A stretch of DNA of 64,000 nucleotides from an uncultured Flavobacteriaceae bacterium (GTDB taxonomy: Bacteria > Bacteroidota > Bacteroidia > Flavobacteriales > Flavobacteriaceae): contig CALGLR010000009.1 in NCBI GenBank assembly GCA_937959395.1, positions 1 to 64,000 on the forward strand, written 5' to 3'. A program made the translations under genes and the position numbers. The notes beneath the pieces are model-generated. The model had not been told where the DNA came from, searched no databases, and saw nothing but the letters and a program-made list of their open reading frames with translations. Shown piece after piece: positions 54,901 to 62,900 of the stretch (the first letter of the stretch is position 1; each line of letters begins with the position of its first letter).

Positions 54901-55224
54901 GGCCCGCTTGTAGGAACTAGAACCTGGGGAGGATTAGTAGGTACATGGGATACACCGCCTTTAATAGATGGAGGGCGAATGGTTGCTCCTCGAGGTGGTT
55001 TCTACGATGTCGATGGTAATTGGGCTGTAGAAGGAGAAGGTGTTTCTCCAGATATTAAAGTGATACAACACCCTAAATACTCAATAAGAAACAAAGATCC
55101 TCAATTGGAACGTGCAGTAGAAGAGGCTTTAAAACTACTTAAAACGGAAGAATTTCAATTAAAACCTGAACCTAAAGCTCCAGTCAGATGGAAAAGATCT
55201 AATGGTTATGAAAAAGAAGACTAA
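51955..55224 (+). CDS. Tricorn-like S41 peptidase
   Basis: 1089 residues. Signal peptide (1-19, ending MGFSQ). A TolB/PD40 beta-propeller region follows (about 25-560) with repeated SPDGKHITYTD-like motifs, then a Lys/Glu-rich spacer (about 540-575), a tricorn core helical part, a PDZ-like domain (about 750-850) and an S41 domain (about 860-1070). The nucleophile is S968 in AGSGGDLLPY; the earlier His region is NNTHGAPWDD. Tricorn is known as an archaeal peptide-degrading giant; Bacteroidota secrete single-chain relatives. Periplasmic or surface peptide degradation is inferred. Last gene of the acpH-like/ggt/tricorn run. Confidence 0.92.
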   Translation: MKKTFLFLVLLLTTMGFSQGTQLLRQPTLSQTHIVFVYANDLWKVPINGGNAIRLTSDDGAEYEPHFSDDGKYIAFTGQYDGNYDVYIIPSQGGEPKRLTFHPGGDLVQGWTHDNKVLFRSTRESQPTKSRKFYTIGIEDSFPNSIDLPRAAYGEMSSDGKHIAYTPIMSWDPEWRNYRGGQAMPIWIVNLETKELITTPQPTKERHLTPIWLNDIVYYISERDYTSNIWSFNPKTQEEEQITFHKKFDVKSLDANQNQIIYEQGGYLHLVNPNTKKSTQLIINVSADLNFARPRWVSIEGGDLINPNISPNGKRAIFEHRGDIFTVPKENGTWRNLTSSSGAADRNPIWSPKGDQIAWFSDESGDYKLVIADQNGQNQQQIALTNSTFYFKPEWSPDGKHITYTDTDYNVWVINLLTKQSIKVDSDSYAHPNRTMNPVWSPDSKWITYSKQGKSHFKSIYLYNIITKETTQITDGIADAISPVWDASGKYIYTLASTNYGLASGWLDMSSYDPKTTRSLYAIVLNSKDERPNLPKTDEEIKKESDKEEKKKSKKSDKEEKTDKKIEPTILDRTNIFDRLVPLKLPEGDYIALEKAKTNFVYVFENIVGKGEEENAIKVHQYDIEKSEPKDFATGISEFVVSQDRKNILLQQSGIWKITSAEAPITPETKAINTALKIKINPKEEYHQIFKEGWRFMRDFLYVNNTHGAPWDDIYKWYSPWINHVKHRSDLNYVVDIMSGEIAIGHSYVSGGDLPDVNNVPIGLLGCDFKIDNNNYRISKIYNGERWNPNIYAPLSLQGVKEGDYILSINGKQLDASTNIYKLLEQTADREITITFNSTTSKTNAKSILIRPVTSEYELRYINWVEENRRKVDKLSNGKLAYVYVPNTSGNGFASFNRYYFSQQDKKGVIIDERNNGGGSAADYMIDIMSRELLGYFNSKSNDNRPWTTPIAGIWGPKVMIINERAGSGGDLLPYMFKAKKLGPLVGTRTWGGLVGTWDTPPLIDGGRMVAPRGGFYDVDGNWAVEGEGVSPDIKVIQHPKYSIRNKDPQLERAVEEALKLLKTEEFQLKPEPKAPVRWKRSNGYEKED

Positions 55225-55430
55225 AAACATATTTACTTCTCGCATATCTGGCAAAAGGGTTATACTTGAACATATAAAAAATAAAGTTTTTTGACTTATA
55301 TATTTACATCTAAGTCACTTAAAAACAAACTATCTAATGAATTATAAAAATAAATATCTATTTACTAGCACACGTAAGTCTTTTATTTGAGAGGTCTTAT
55401 TTTGTGAGGATATACCCAAGGTAAACTAAC

Positions 55431-56384
55431 ATGAAGAAATACGATTGCATAGTTTTAACAGACCATAGATACGTTAATGATTCTAAAACAAACGAATACA
55501 CCAACAACGTCTACAAAGAAGATGATTATCTAGTAAAAGCACTTCAAAAAACAGGATTAAAGACTAGTCGTTTATCATGGGATAATACCAATTTTGATTG
55601 GTCAACCACAAAGTCTATTATATTTAGAAGCACATGGGATTATTTTGATCGTTTTGATGCGTTTTCTAAATGGCTAAAACACGTTTCTAAAATAACGGTA
55701 TTAATAAATCCTGAAGCTATTATTAGATGGAACATAGACAAACACTATCTTTTAGATCTAAAAAATAATGGTGTACCTATTGCTGAGACTTATTTTATAG
55801 AAAAAAGTAGCAAAACAACATTAAAACAATTACATGATCAATTAAACTGGAAAGAAACAGTTCTAAAACCTTGTGTTTCTGGAGGTGCTCGTCATACTTA
55901 TAAGTTAAATAAAAACAATCTTGAAAAGCATGAAGCGATCTTTCAGGAGCTTATAACCAATGAAGCGATGATGTTATCGCCATTTCAATATAGCATTGTT
56001 GAAAAAGGAGAAGTATCATTAATGGTTTTTAATGGAAAATACACGCATTCTGTATTAAAAATTGCTAAAACTGGAGATTTTAGAGTACAAGACGATTATG
56101 GAGGAAGCATTAATGATTATTCGCCTTCCAATAAAGAAATTGAATTTGCAGAAACGACCGTTAAAGCTTGTTCAGAATTACCATTATACGCAAGGGTTGA
56201 TATTTTTACAGATAACAACAAACAACTTGCCCTTTTAGAGCTAGAGCTTATTGAGCCCGAATTATGGTTTAGAAAACACCCAGAAGCAGCAACAATTTTA
56301 GCTGAAGCGATAAAAGAGAAATTGACTTCGGCTATATTAATATCAATACTAAAATTATTAAAACGATTATTTCTATGTAAATAG
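55431..56384 (+). CDS. ATP-grasp enzyme (RimK/glutathione synthetase-like)
   Basis: 317 residues. The N-terminal part (to about 95) carries FRSTWDYFDRFDAF and LINPEAIIRWNIDKHYLLDL, typical of stand-alone ATP-grasp proteins of this type. The ATP-grasp core follows: TVLKPCVSGGARHTY (about 145-159) binds phosphate, YARVDIFTDNNKQLALLELELIEPELW (about 247-273) carries the metal ligands E and D/E. They ligate a carboxylate to an amine, but the substrate is not visible. No precursor-peptide gene or other biosynthetic gene is next to it. Cytoplasmic. Confidence 0.85.
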   Translation: MKKYDCIVLTDHRYVNDSKTNEYTNNVYKEDDYLVKALQKTGLKTSRLSWDNTNFDWSTTKSIIFRSTWDYFDRFDAFSKWLKHVSKITVLINPEAIIRWNIDKHYLLDLKNNGVPIAETYFIEKSSKTTLKQLHDQLNWKETVLKPCVSGGARHTYKLNKNNLEKHEAIFQELITNEAMMLSPFQYSIVEKGEVSLMVFNGKYTHSVLKIAKTGDFRVQDDYGGSINDYSPSNKEIEFAETTVKACSELPLYARVDIFTDNNKQLALLELELIEPELWFRKHPEAATILAEAIKEKLTSAILISILKLLKRLFLCK

Positions 56385-56432
56385 AAAAACTATGAGCTAA
56401 AAGCGAATAGCTAATGGCCAAAAACTAAAAAA

Positions 56433-57164
56433 ATGAAACTTAAAAAAATAATTAAAATACTAGTTGGGGTAATCATTTTTATCACATTACCCACTCTCCT
56501 ACTCTTTGGTTTTCTATATTTTAAGTACAACGAAGAATTACCAGTTGGTACTAATGATGAACTAGCAAATGTGTTAGCCACAAAAATGTTGAATGCCTTA
56601 GATCATGATGCTTATAAAGTCACCGATTATATTGAATTCACTTTTAAAAAGCGACACCATTATAAGTGGAATAAAGCCGAAAATACTTGCGAAGTGTATT
56701 GGAAAAATTTTAAAGTAAATTTAGATTTAAGTGATGCTTCAAAAAGTGAAGCCTTTCAAAACGATATTAAAATTGAAGAAGAACACTCTAAATATATTAA
56801 AAAGGCAACCGATTACTTTAATAACGATTCTTTTTGGTTAGTAGCACCTTATAAAGTATTTGATAATGGTGTAAAACGGAGTCTAGTCACTTTAGAAAAT
56901 AATGAAAAGGCACTTTTAGTAACCTACTCTTCTGGAGGTTCTACTCCTGGAGATTCATATTTATGGCAATTTAACACCAACGGAAAACCAAAAAGTTATA
57001 AAATGTGGACCTCCATTTTACCAATTGATGGTCTCGAAGCAACTTGGGAAAATTGGACCACCACTGAAACTGGTGCTCAATTGCCTACTTTTCATAAACT
57101 TATGGTTTTAGGATTGGAGATTACAGATTTGAAGACTTCTAGGTTAGAATTTAATATAGATTAA
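56433..57164 (+). CDS. Hypothetical membrane-anchored protein
   Basis: 243 residues. One N-terminal membrane helix (about 7-29) is followed by a soluble domain of unknown type with several Trp (YWKNF, FWLVAPYKVFD, YLWQFNTNG, WTSILPIDGLEATWENW). The overall look is a periplasmic beta-rich domain. I do not recognise a family. It is 48 bases after the ATP-grasp gene and overlaps the convergent gene by 4 bases at its end. No signal for T9SS. Confidence 0.75.
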   Translation: MKLKKIIKILVGVIIFITLPTLLLFGFLYFKYNEELPVGTNDELANVLATKMLNALDHDAYKVTDYIEFTFKKRHHYKWNKAENTCEVYWKNFKVNLDLSDASKSEAFQNDIKIEEEHSKYIKKATDYFNNDSFWLVAPYKVFDNGVKRSLVTLENNEKALLVTYSSGGSTPGDSYLWQFNTNGKPKSYKMWTSILPIDGLEATWENWTTTETGAQLPTFHKLMVLGLEITDLKTSRLEFNID

Positions 57165-57739
57165 TCGCAATTTTCATCATAATACTTAAAAATTTCTACT
57201 AAATCTCGTTTAAATTCTTTAGACTCTATTTTCTCAATCAATATTGGGCAATCAAAAACATAAGGTAAAACCTTTTCTTTCAATTTACCACTTAGAATTG
57301 TTAACTCATCCTGCCCCCGTCTCTTTATAAAATGATTAATTTTAGAATAAGAACCCATTGCTGGCATTCCACCAAAATCTCCCCCTTGAGGAGCCATTTG
57401 AACCATATAATTAGTAGTTGAAAAATATAATTGAAAATCTTTTCCATCGAATAATTCTTCAAATGGAAAGTAACCTACTTGGTTTTTTATTGACAAACAT
57501 TTATAGGTCTTTAAATTCTCTCCACTACCTGTTTTTATATAAAATATTTCTTGATATTTAATTTTTCTAGCTTTTCCTCCTGTAAGGTTTTTAAATTTAT
57601 ACACTTTTTTAGCAAACTTACCTTTCCCTACTATTTTTTCTTCGGTCTTAAACATTATCTCTACAGGTTCATATAGAAGTTGCGCATAACTATATGCACA
57701 GAATAAAGAAAATAATAGTATTAAAATATGTTTTTTCAT
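57161..57739 (-). CDS. Hypothetical secreted protein
   Basis: 192 residues with a signal peptide (about 1-19, ending AYSYAQ). The body has basic strands (EKIVGKGKFAKKVYKFKNLTGGKARKIK), a Gly/Met-rich middle (QMAPQGGDFGGMPAMGSYSK) and a helical acidic end. No known catalytic motif. It is downstream of the 411-residue beta-barrel-like gene on the same strand (72 bases), so the two may be one transcript of envelope proteins. Function unknown. Confidence 0.72.
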   Translation of the reverse strand: MKKHILILLFSLFCAYSYAQLLYEPVEIMFKTEEKIVGKGKFAKKVYKFKNLTGGKARKIKYQEIFYIKTGSGENLKTYKCLSIKNQVGYFPFEELFDGKDFQLYFSTTNYMVQMAPQGGDFGGMPAMGSYSKINHFIKRRGQDELTILSGKLKEKVLPYVFDCPILIEKIESKEFKRDLVEIFKYYDENCD

Positions 57740-57811
57740 TTTATGATATGATTTAAAAAAAAGAAGGCCCCTTTGTTTTTTTTAATAGTTTGTAAGAATA
57801 ATTTATCGCCT

Positions 57812-59047
57812 CTAAAACAAAGAATAACCAAAAATTAAAGATGTGGTTTGATATGACGAATCCCAGAATATTAAATCTCCCAATACTTCTCTATTTAAAC
57901 CATACCTTAATTCGGTACTAAACTTGGCATACTTTAGACCAATACCGAAAGCAAAATTACTTCTCGAATTTATTTCAGTTTTGACTTTATTTTCATCAAA
58001 TTCGGAGGTCAATCCAATTTCTATACCAGAGTCTATATCTAAATCTATAACATAGCTTGTATTTATAAATAACTTCGTTTTTTTAGACAAGTAGAATGAA
58101 TGTCTTATTCCAAGAGGTAATTCAATAGATTTATAATTCGCAATAAACGTTCTATCTAAAGGTAGACTAGGATTATCCAAACCACGAATTATTGTTTTAG
58201 ACTTATAACTTTGAAATGTAGGTTCCAAAATTATGGCCCATTTGTTTTTGTTAAATGGTAAAACATACTCAATCTCCACACCAAAGCGTAATGAAAGCTC
58301 ATTGTCAAACTCTGCATCTCGTAGTGTGTTTGGAGGATCAATAGACATGGAAGAGCTATTAATACCAGGACGTAAGGTTAAGTTAAAAGTATCTCGTTGC
58401 AGTTTTTTCTCCAAATAACTCGTTGACTTAGAGTCTGAATTACAATCATTATACTTCACAAATAAATTTATCATCTCTTTTTCATAATAACCAATATTTT
58501 TAAGTTGATTAATTGAAATACAATCATTTTTCAAACTATTCATTAACTGCTGTCTATACCTTCTATTTTCCCCTATTTCCTCATCATCATTTTTATACAA
58601 TTTATAGACTAGTTGCTCTACATCATTTTGACCAACATTATAAAAAAAGCGTTTCATGTTATGGTCTTCATAAGAAAATAAATTTGAAGCGCCTTCCGTC
58701 AAAACCCTAAGAAATAATATTTCTTTTTTTATTGTTGCAACTCTCTCATAACTCATATCATTTAAATCTGAACTTGACCTATCAATTCCTATATTAAATC
58801 TTTTGAATTTAGAACGCTCATAAACACCAAACTCTGAGGCCTCCTTTAACGAAGTAATAGAAACTTCAGAATCTTGTGATCTCTTGTACTCAAAATTATT
58901 TGGATTATCCTTCCAATCTTTGTTTTTAATTAAACATTCTATTCTCTCTCCTGAATTTTTAATAAAATACCCTTTCTCAAATACAATTTGAGCAATAGAA
59001 TAAGTACTAAATAAAAAACATAGGATAGTAGCTAGAGTTTGTTTCAT
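57812..59047 (-). CDS. Outer-membrane beta-barrel-like protein
   Basis: 411 residues with a signal peptide (about 1-19). The N-terminal half (about 20-210) is a soluble domain beginning IVFEKGYFIKNSGERIECLIKN, a start seen in several Bacteroidota outer-membrane proteins. The C-terminal half (about 218-411) shows alternating strands such as WAIILEPTFQSYKS, KSIELPLGIRHSFYLS and KLFINTSYVIDLDID, and the chain ends in TSLIFGYSLF with a final Phe, as needed for BAM insertion. It resembles PorT-type barrels. Some databases mislabel such proteins as tRNA modification GTPase; no GTPase motif exists here. Ligand unknown. Confidence 0.82.
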   Translation of the reverse strand: MKQTLATILCFLFSTYSIAQIVFEKGYFIKNSGERIECLIKNKDWKDNPNNFEYKRSQDSEVSITSLKEASEFGVYERSKFKRFNIGIDRSSSDLNDMSYERVATIKKEILFLRVLTEGASNLFSYEDHNMKRFFYNVGQNDVEQLVYKLYKNDDEEIGENRRYRQQLMNSLKNDCISINQLKNIGYYEKEMINLFVKYNDCNSDSKSTSYLEKKLQRDTFNLTLRPGINSSSMSIDPPNTLRDAEFDNELSLRFGVEIEYVLPFNKNKWAIILEPTFQSYKSKTIIRGLDNPSLPLDRTFIANYKSIELPLGIRHSFYLSKKTKLFINTSYVIDLDIDSGIEIGLTSEFDENKVKTEINSRSNFAFGIGLKYAKFSTELRYGLNREVLGDLIFWDSSYQTTSLIFGYSLF

Positions 59048-59181
59048 TTTAAGTTTGATTAAATTAATAGCATTACAAAAATAGCTAAAAATTAATGTCT
59101 ATTTATAAAAACAAAACGTTATTAATTAAGGTATTTAAGAAGACCATAATAATTAACTTAAAAAAAACAATAAACTAAAAA

Positions 59182-59706
59182 TCACTTCCCCTTCTGCCCA
59201 ACAAAGTGATGGTCTTTCAACTTAAACAAGACATTAAATGTCGTTAAGCTGCCATAAATACGTGTAATGTATTGTTGTATATCTACTTTTTCTTGTTTAT
59301 CTATAGTACTAGAATTTACTTTTTGTTCCATAACACGCAAACGGTCTCTTACCATAGTTATCTTATGAAAGAAATCATCAATTTTAATTTCTTTGCCTTG
59401 TAAATTAGTATCCCCAGGTTCTAAAATTATTTTTCCGCCTTTCCATTTATCAGCAATTGGTACCACTTCACTGATGTCACTATATTGTTTTAAAATTTGT
59501 CGCAAACTGCTTTCAACTTCAAAAAAACTAACGGTATCTACATCATCTTCGGCAGCCTCTATAACTTCAAATTCAGAATCAATATCTATCGTTTCTAATC
59601 CGTTATCTATAAATGTTACCCAATAGTGTTTTGATGTGACGTTAGTAACAACTCCTTTACCAAATTCTGTATGGTTTATTCTTGAACCTATTCCTAGTAT
59701 TTTCAT
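59182..59706 (-). CDS. Conserved hypothetical protein with Tudor-like N-terminus
   Basis: 174 residues. The first 50 residues (MKILGIGSRINHTEFGKGVVTNVTSKHYWVTFIDNG) look like the small SH3/Tudor-like domain at the end of UvrD/PcrA helicases (GxxVxHxxFGxGxV). Then come an acidic stretch and a helical C-terminus with IYGSLTTFNVLFKLKDHH. No signal peptide. Similar proteins occur across Flavobacteria as hypotheticals. A role in RNA or polymerase contact is conceivable by analogy to the UvrD tail, but it is not shown. The neighbourhood gives no further hint. Confidence 0.75.
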   Translation of the reverse strand: MKILGIGSRINHTEFGKGVVTNVTSKHYWVTFIDNGLETIDIDSEFEVIEAAEDDVDTVSFFEVESSLRQILKQYSDISEVVPIADKWKGGKIILEPGDTNLQGKEIKIDDFFHKITMVRDRLRVMEQKVNSSTIDKQEKVDIQQYITRIYGSLTTFNVLFKLKDHHFVGQKGK

Positions 59707-59713
59707 ATCTTTT

Positions 59714-59757
59714 TCCCCTTTTCGACTCCACTCAAGATAAACTTCAGAGGGAATCTC
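59714..59757 (+). repeat. Diverged copy of the TTCGACTGCGCTCAG-family repeat
   Basis: TTTTCGACTCCACTCAAGAT (59720-59739) is alignable with the core CTTCGACTGCGCTCAGTGTA of copy 1, and TTCCCC and AGGGAA mark the ends. It lies directly upstream of the 174-residue protein gene, the same position relative to a start codon as at 42432-42475. Confidence 0.5.
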
Positions 59758-59861
59758 TTTAATGCTAAACTAAATTGTACTTAATATAAATCTGAACTAA
59801 AATTATTTGCACAAATTGAATTACTAATTTATAAAATTTTAATATTATAATCTTAATAAAA

Positions 59862-59897
59862 AATAAAAAGGGCTCTCAAAATGAGAACCCTTTTAAC
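59862..59897 (-). terminator. Terminator of the large T9SS gene at the right edge
   Basis: AAAAGGGCTCTCA and TGAGAACCCTTTT pair with one mismatch around a 3-base loop. On the minus strand it is followed by TTTTTATTTTTTATT. It lies just after the stop codon at 59918. Confidence 0.85.
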
Positions 59898-59917
59898 AAA
59901 ACATTGAATCTTATATA

Positions 59918-62900
59918 TTACATTTTAATAAACTTTTTAGTTAAAACGTGTTTATCGTTTGACTGCACCGTAACAAAATACATGCCTTTTGATAAATTAG
60001 AAACATCTAATGAAATGCTATTCTTAGTTAAACTTTTAACAAGCATTACTCTACCAGATATATCAACAACTTTTAATGTATTATAGTCTTGAATTGAGTT
60101 AATATTTAAATTCAACATATTAGATGTTGGGTTAGGATATAATAACAACTCGTTATTACTATCAATTAACTCGTCAGAAGAACCAATTCTACTACTAATA
60201 CATGCACCTAATTGATCACCATGATTTAAATGCGCTTTTAAGCTTTTTATATTAACAGTTTTTGCTTTGCCTTTATGACAAACTTCCACCTCTTCTTCAT
60301 TCTCATTATCTTCACCATCATCACAAGCACCAATACAATCACCATGTGCTAAATGTTTCGCTAAATGTTTTTGCTTTATATTTTTAGTTTCTCCATTATG
60401 ACAAACAAATACTTTTCCTTTATCTGTTGTACCAACATCACTAACAGAAAGTGTTTGACTACTAGAATCACTACACCCATTTTTTGTAACTGTTAACATA
60501 ACATCATAATCACCTACTGTAAAGGCAATATCTGTTGGATTAGCATCTGTTGATGTTTGCGGTGTTGCATCAGCTCCAAAGTTCCATAAAAAATTGGCAT
60601 TAGAAGTATCACCTGCATAGGTGAAATCATAATCAAAACCATAAGAATCGCATTGCTTTTCAAAACTAAAATCTGAACTTACAGATGGGTCGTCATATAA
60701 AGTATTTATAACTTCATTAGTTACAAATGGCTCATTAGAATCAAAAACTATAGAGGCTTGATTTGTAATTACTGTGCCATCAGCTAAACCTGACTTAGGA
60801 CTGATAGAAAATGTTATGAATCCTCTATTTAAAGGTGCATCTTGAATTGGATTCAAGAAAATATCTTCAAATCGAATTAAAAGATCATTATTTGGTTCTA
60901 CTTGAAAATTAGTCACCTTGTGAGATGCATTAACTAATTTAATACTAGAAAGGTCTAAATCTATATCTAAAGGATTAGTAATATTAACACTTTTAGCTCT
61001 TCCTGGACCAATATTTTCAAAACGTATAGTATAAGTTAATTTTTCATCCTTATTTACATTTCCAAACTCACCACATCCTTTAGGTGAAACTTGCATATCA
61101 TTTGGATCACAGCTACAGTTATCTACAATAGAATCAGATGGCACATCCTCACATGGAAATCCGAATTCATCAAATCCAATAAATTGAACTTGGTAAGGCC
61201 CATTATTTGAAGAGCCTATAGTTAATGTAATACAATAACTAAGCGAACCGCCTACTGGAATATCTTCTCCAGTTGTAATATTAAGATCTGCTTGATCTGT
61301 TGCAGATACTTGATTCTCGATAAAAGTAAAGGAAGAATCATCTACAGATGTAATTGTTATAGAATTATCAATAAAATTAGGTAAAATTATTCCAAAATTA
61401 GTTCCAGAACTAATAGGTGTGTTCTGAGTGTTTTCATAACTAACACAATATGTCCAAGCCTGATCAGGACATGGCGTAGTATAAATCCCTATGCTTCCAT
61501 CTTGTAGTGGGCAACCATCTGCAGTATTAGGAGAATAAGTATCAACCAAAGAAATTTTACAAGCAGCATTTACTGGAGGAGGCGGTAATGCCATTAAAGC
61601 AAAATTAACGCCATTACGAATTTGACCTGTTCTAAGATTAACGTTAATCTCACTATTTGAGCAAGCACTACGAACTGAAACAGTTTGGTTAAAATCCAAA
61701 TTACCATCAATCGTCAAAGTATATGCTCCAGCTTCTAAGATGAAGTTGTAGTTTCCTTCATTATCGGTAACTGTTTGATAGATTTCTCCACTATTAGTTT
61801 CCGCATAAATTAAAGCATTTGCTAATACATTATCACCATTATCAAAAGTACAATTCTCGTTAATATCAAAATAAGCTTTACCAGAGAGGCTTGTTACGTT
61901 CTCAACACCCTTAGTTTTTATAAAACACATGTCTTTAGTTGGTAAACCACTTCCTCCACCAGCATAGTAGGTATAAGATATTAGCATACCACCATCTGAA
62001 GCTAAATCAATTGAATAACCAATGTCATATTGATCTTCGAAGGTTTCTATGTAATTCACAGAGCCATCATTGCTATTCACATTTAATAAATATAAGGTAT
62101 CAGAACCTCTGTAACCAACAATACTGTATGTTCCATCAGGTAATTCAACACCATCATACCCTCTTGAATTGCTTAATTCTGGAACATCATTATACGTTTT
62201 AGTCCATACTAAATTTAAATTATTGTCAATCTTGGATACTACTGTTTTATTTTGAGTTGTTGAATTTGCACCTATTAAAATGAAACCGCCATCAACTTTT
62301 TCAAAACCATGTACCCATAATTCATGCCCATCATCTGAAAGTTTCTTTTTACTTATTATATCACCTGTAGAAGCATTTAATTCTAAAATAAATGTTCTAA
62401 TAGAAGGCCCTAAATCATAAGTAATAGCGCCTATGTTTCCAGACGATAATTCTAAGGACATCGTAGCTAAAGCTAATCCGTTACCTCCAACATCAATAGT
62501 ATCTATAATTTTTTCCCATACAAAACCTCCGTTATCATCAATTTTAATCCAGAAAGCCGAATTCCCTCCATTTGTACTAACTCCAGACAATAAAAAACCA
62601 TCATTTAGTTCCGTGATTGATTCAACGCCTTTAGTTGCAATGCTACCGTGATATAATTTTTGCCAAACAACATTACCCGCTAGATCTAATTTAGCAACAT
62701 ACGGTAAACTTCTTTTATCAGTTTCAGATCCTGCATAGGTACTCGACCCACTAATTATAATATGATTATCCTTAGTTAAAAGCATCTGGTCTCCGTAAGC
62801 ATAAACCGATAATTGATTATTCCTAGGCACACCTGGTAAAGCATGTGGAGTCCCTGTATAAGTATCTATAATACTATTATCATCTGTATCAAAAGTTTTT

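Noticed and set aside
55225-56384. ATP-grasp peptide-modification (graspetide-like) cluster
   Set aside because: No small precursor gene, transporter or partner enzyme lies beside the ATP-grasp gene, and the 206-bp gap before it has no convincing short reading frame.
57812-59047. Annotation as tRNA modification GTPase
   Set aside because: Signal peptide, alternating strands and a terminal Phe point to an outer-membrane barrel; no Walker A or other G-motif is present.
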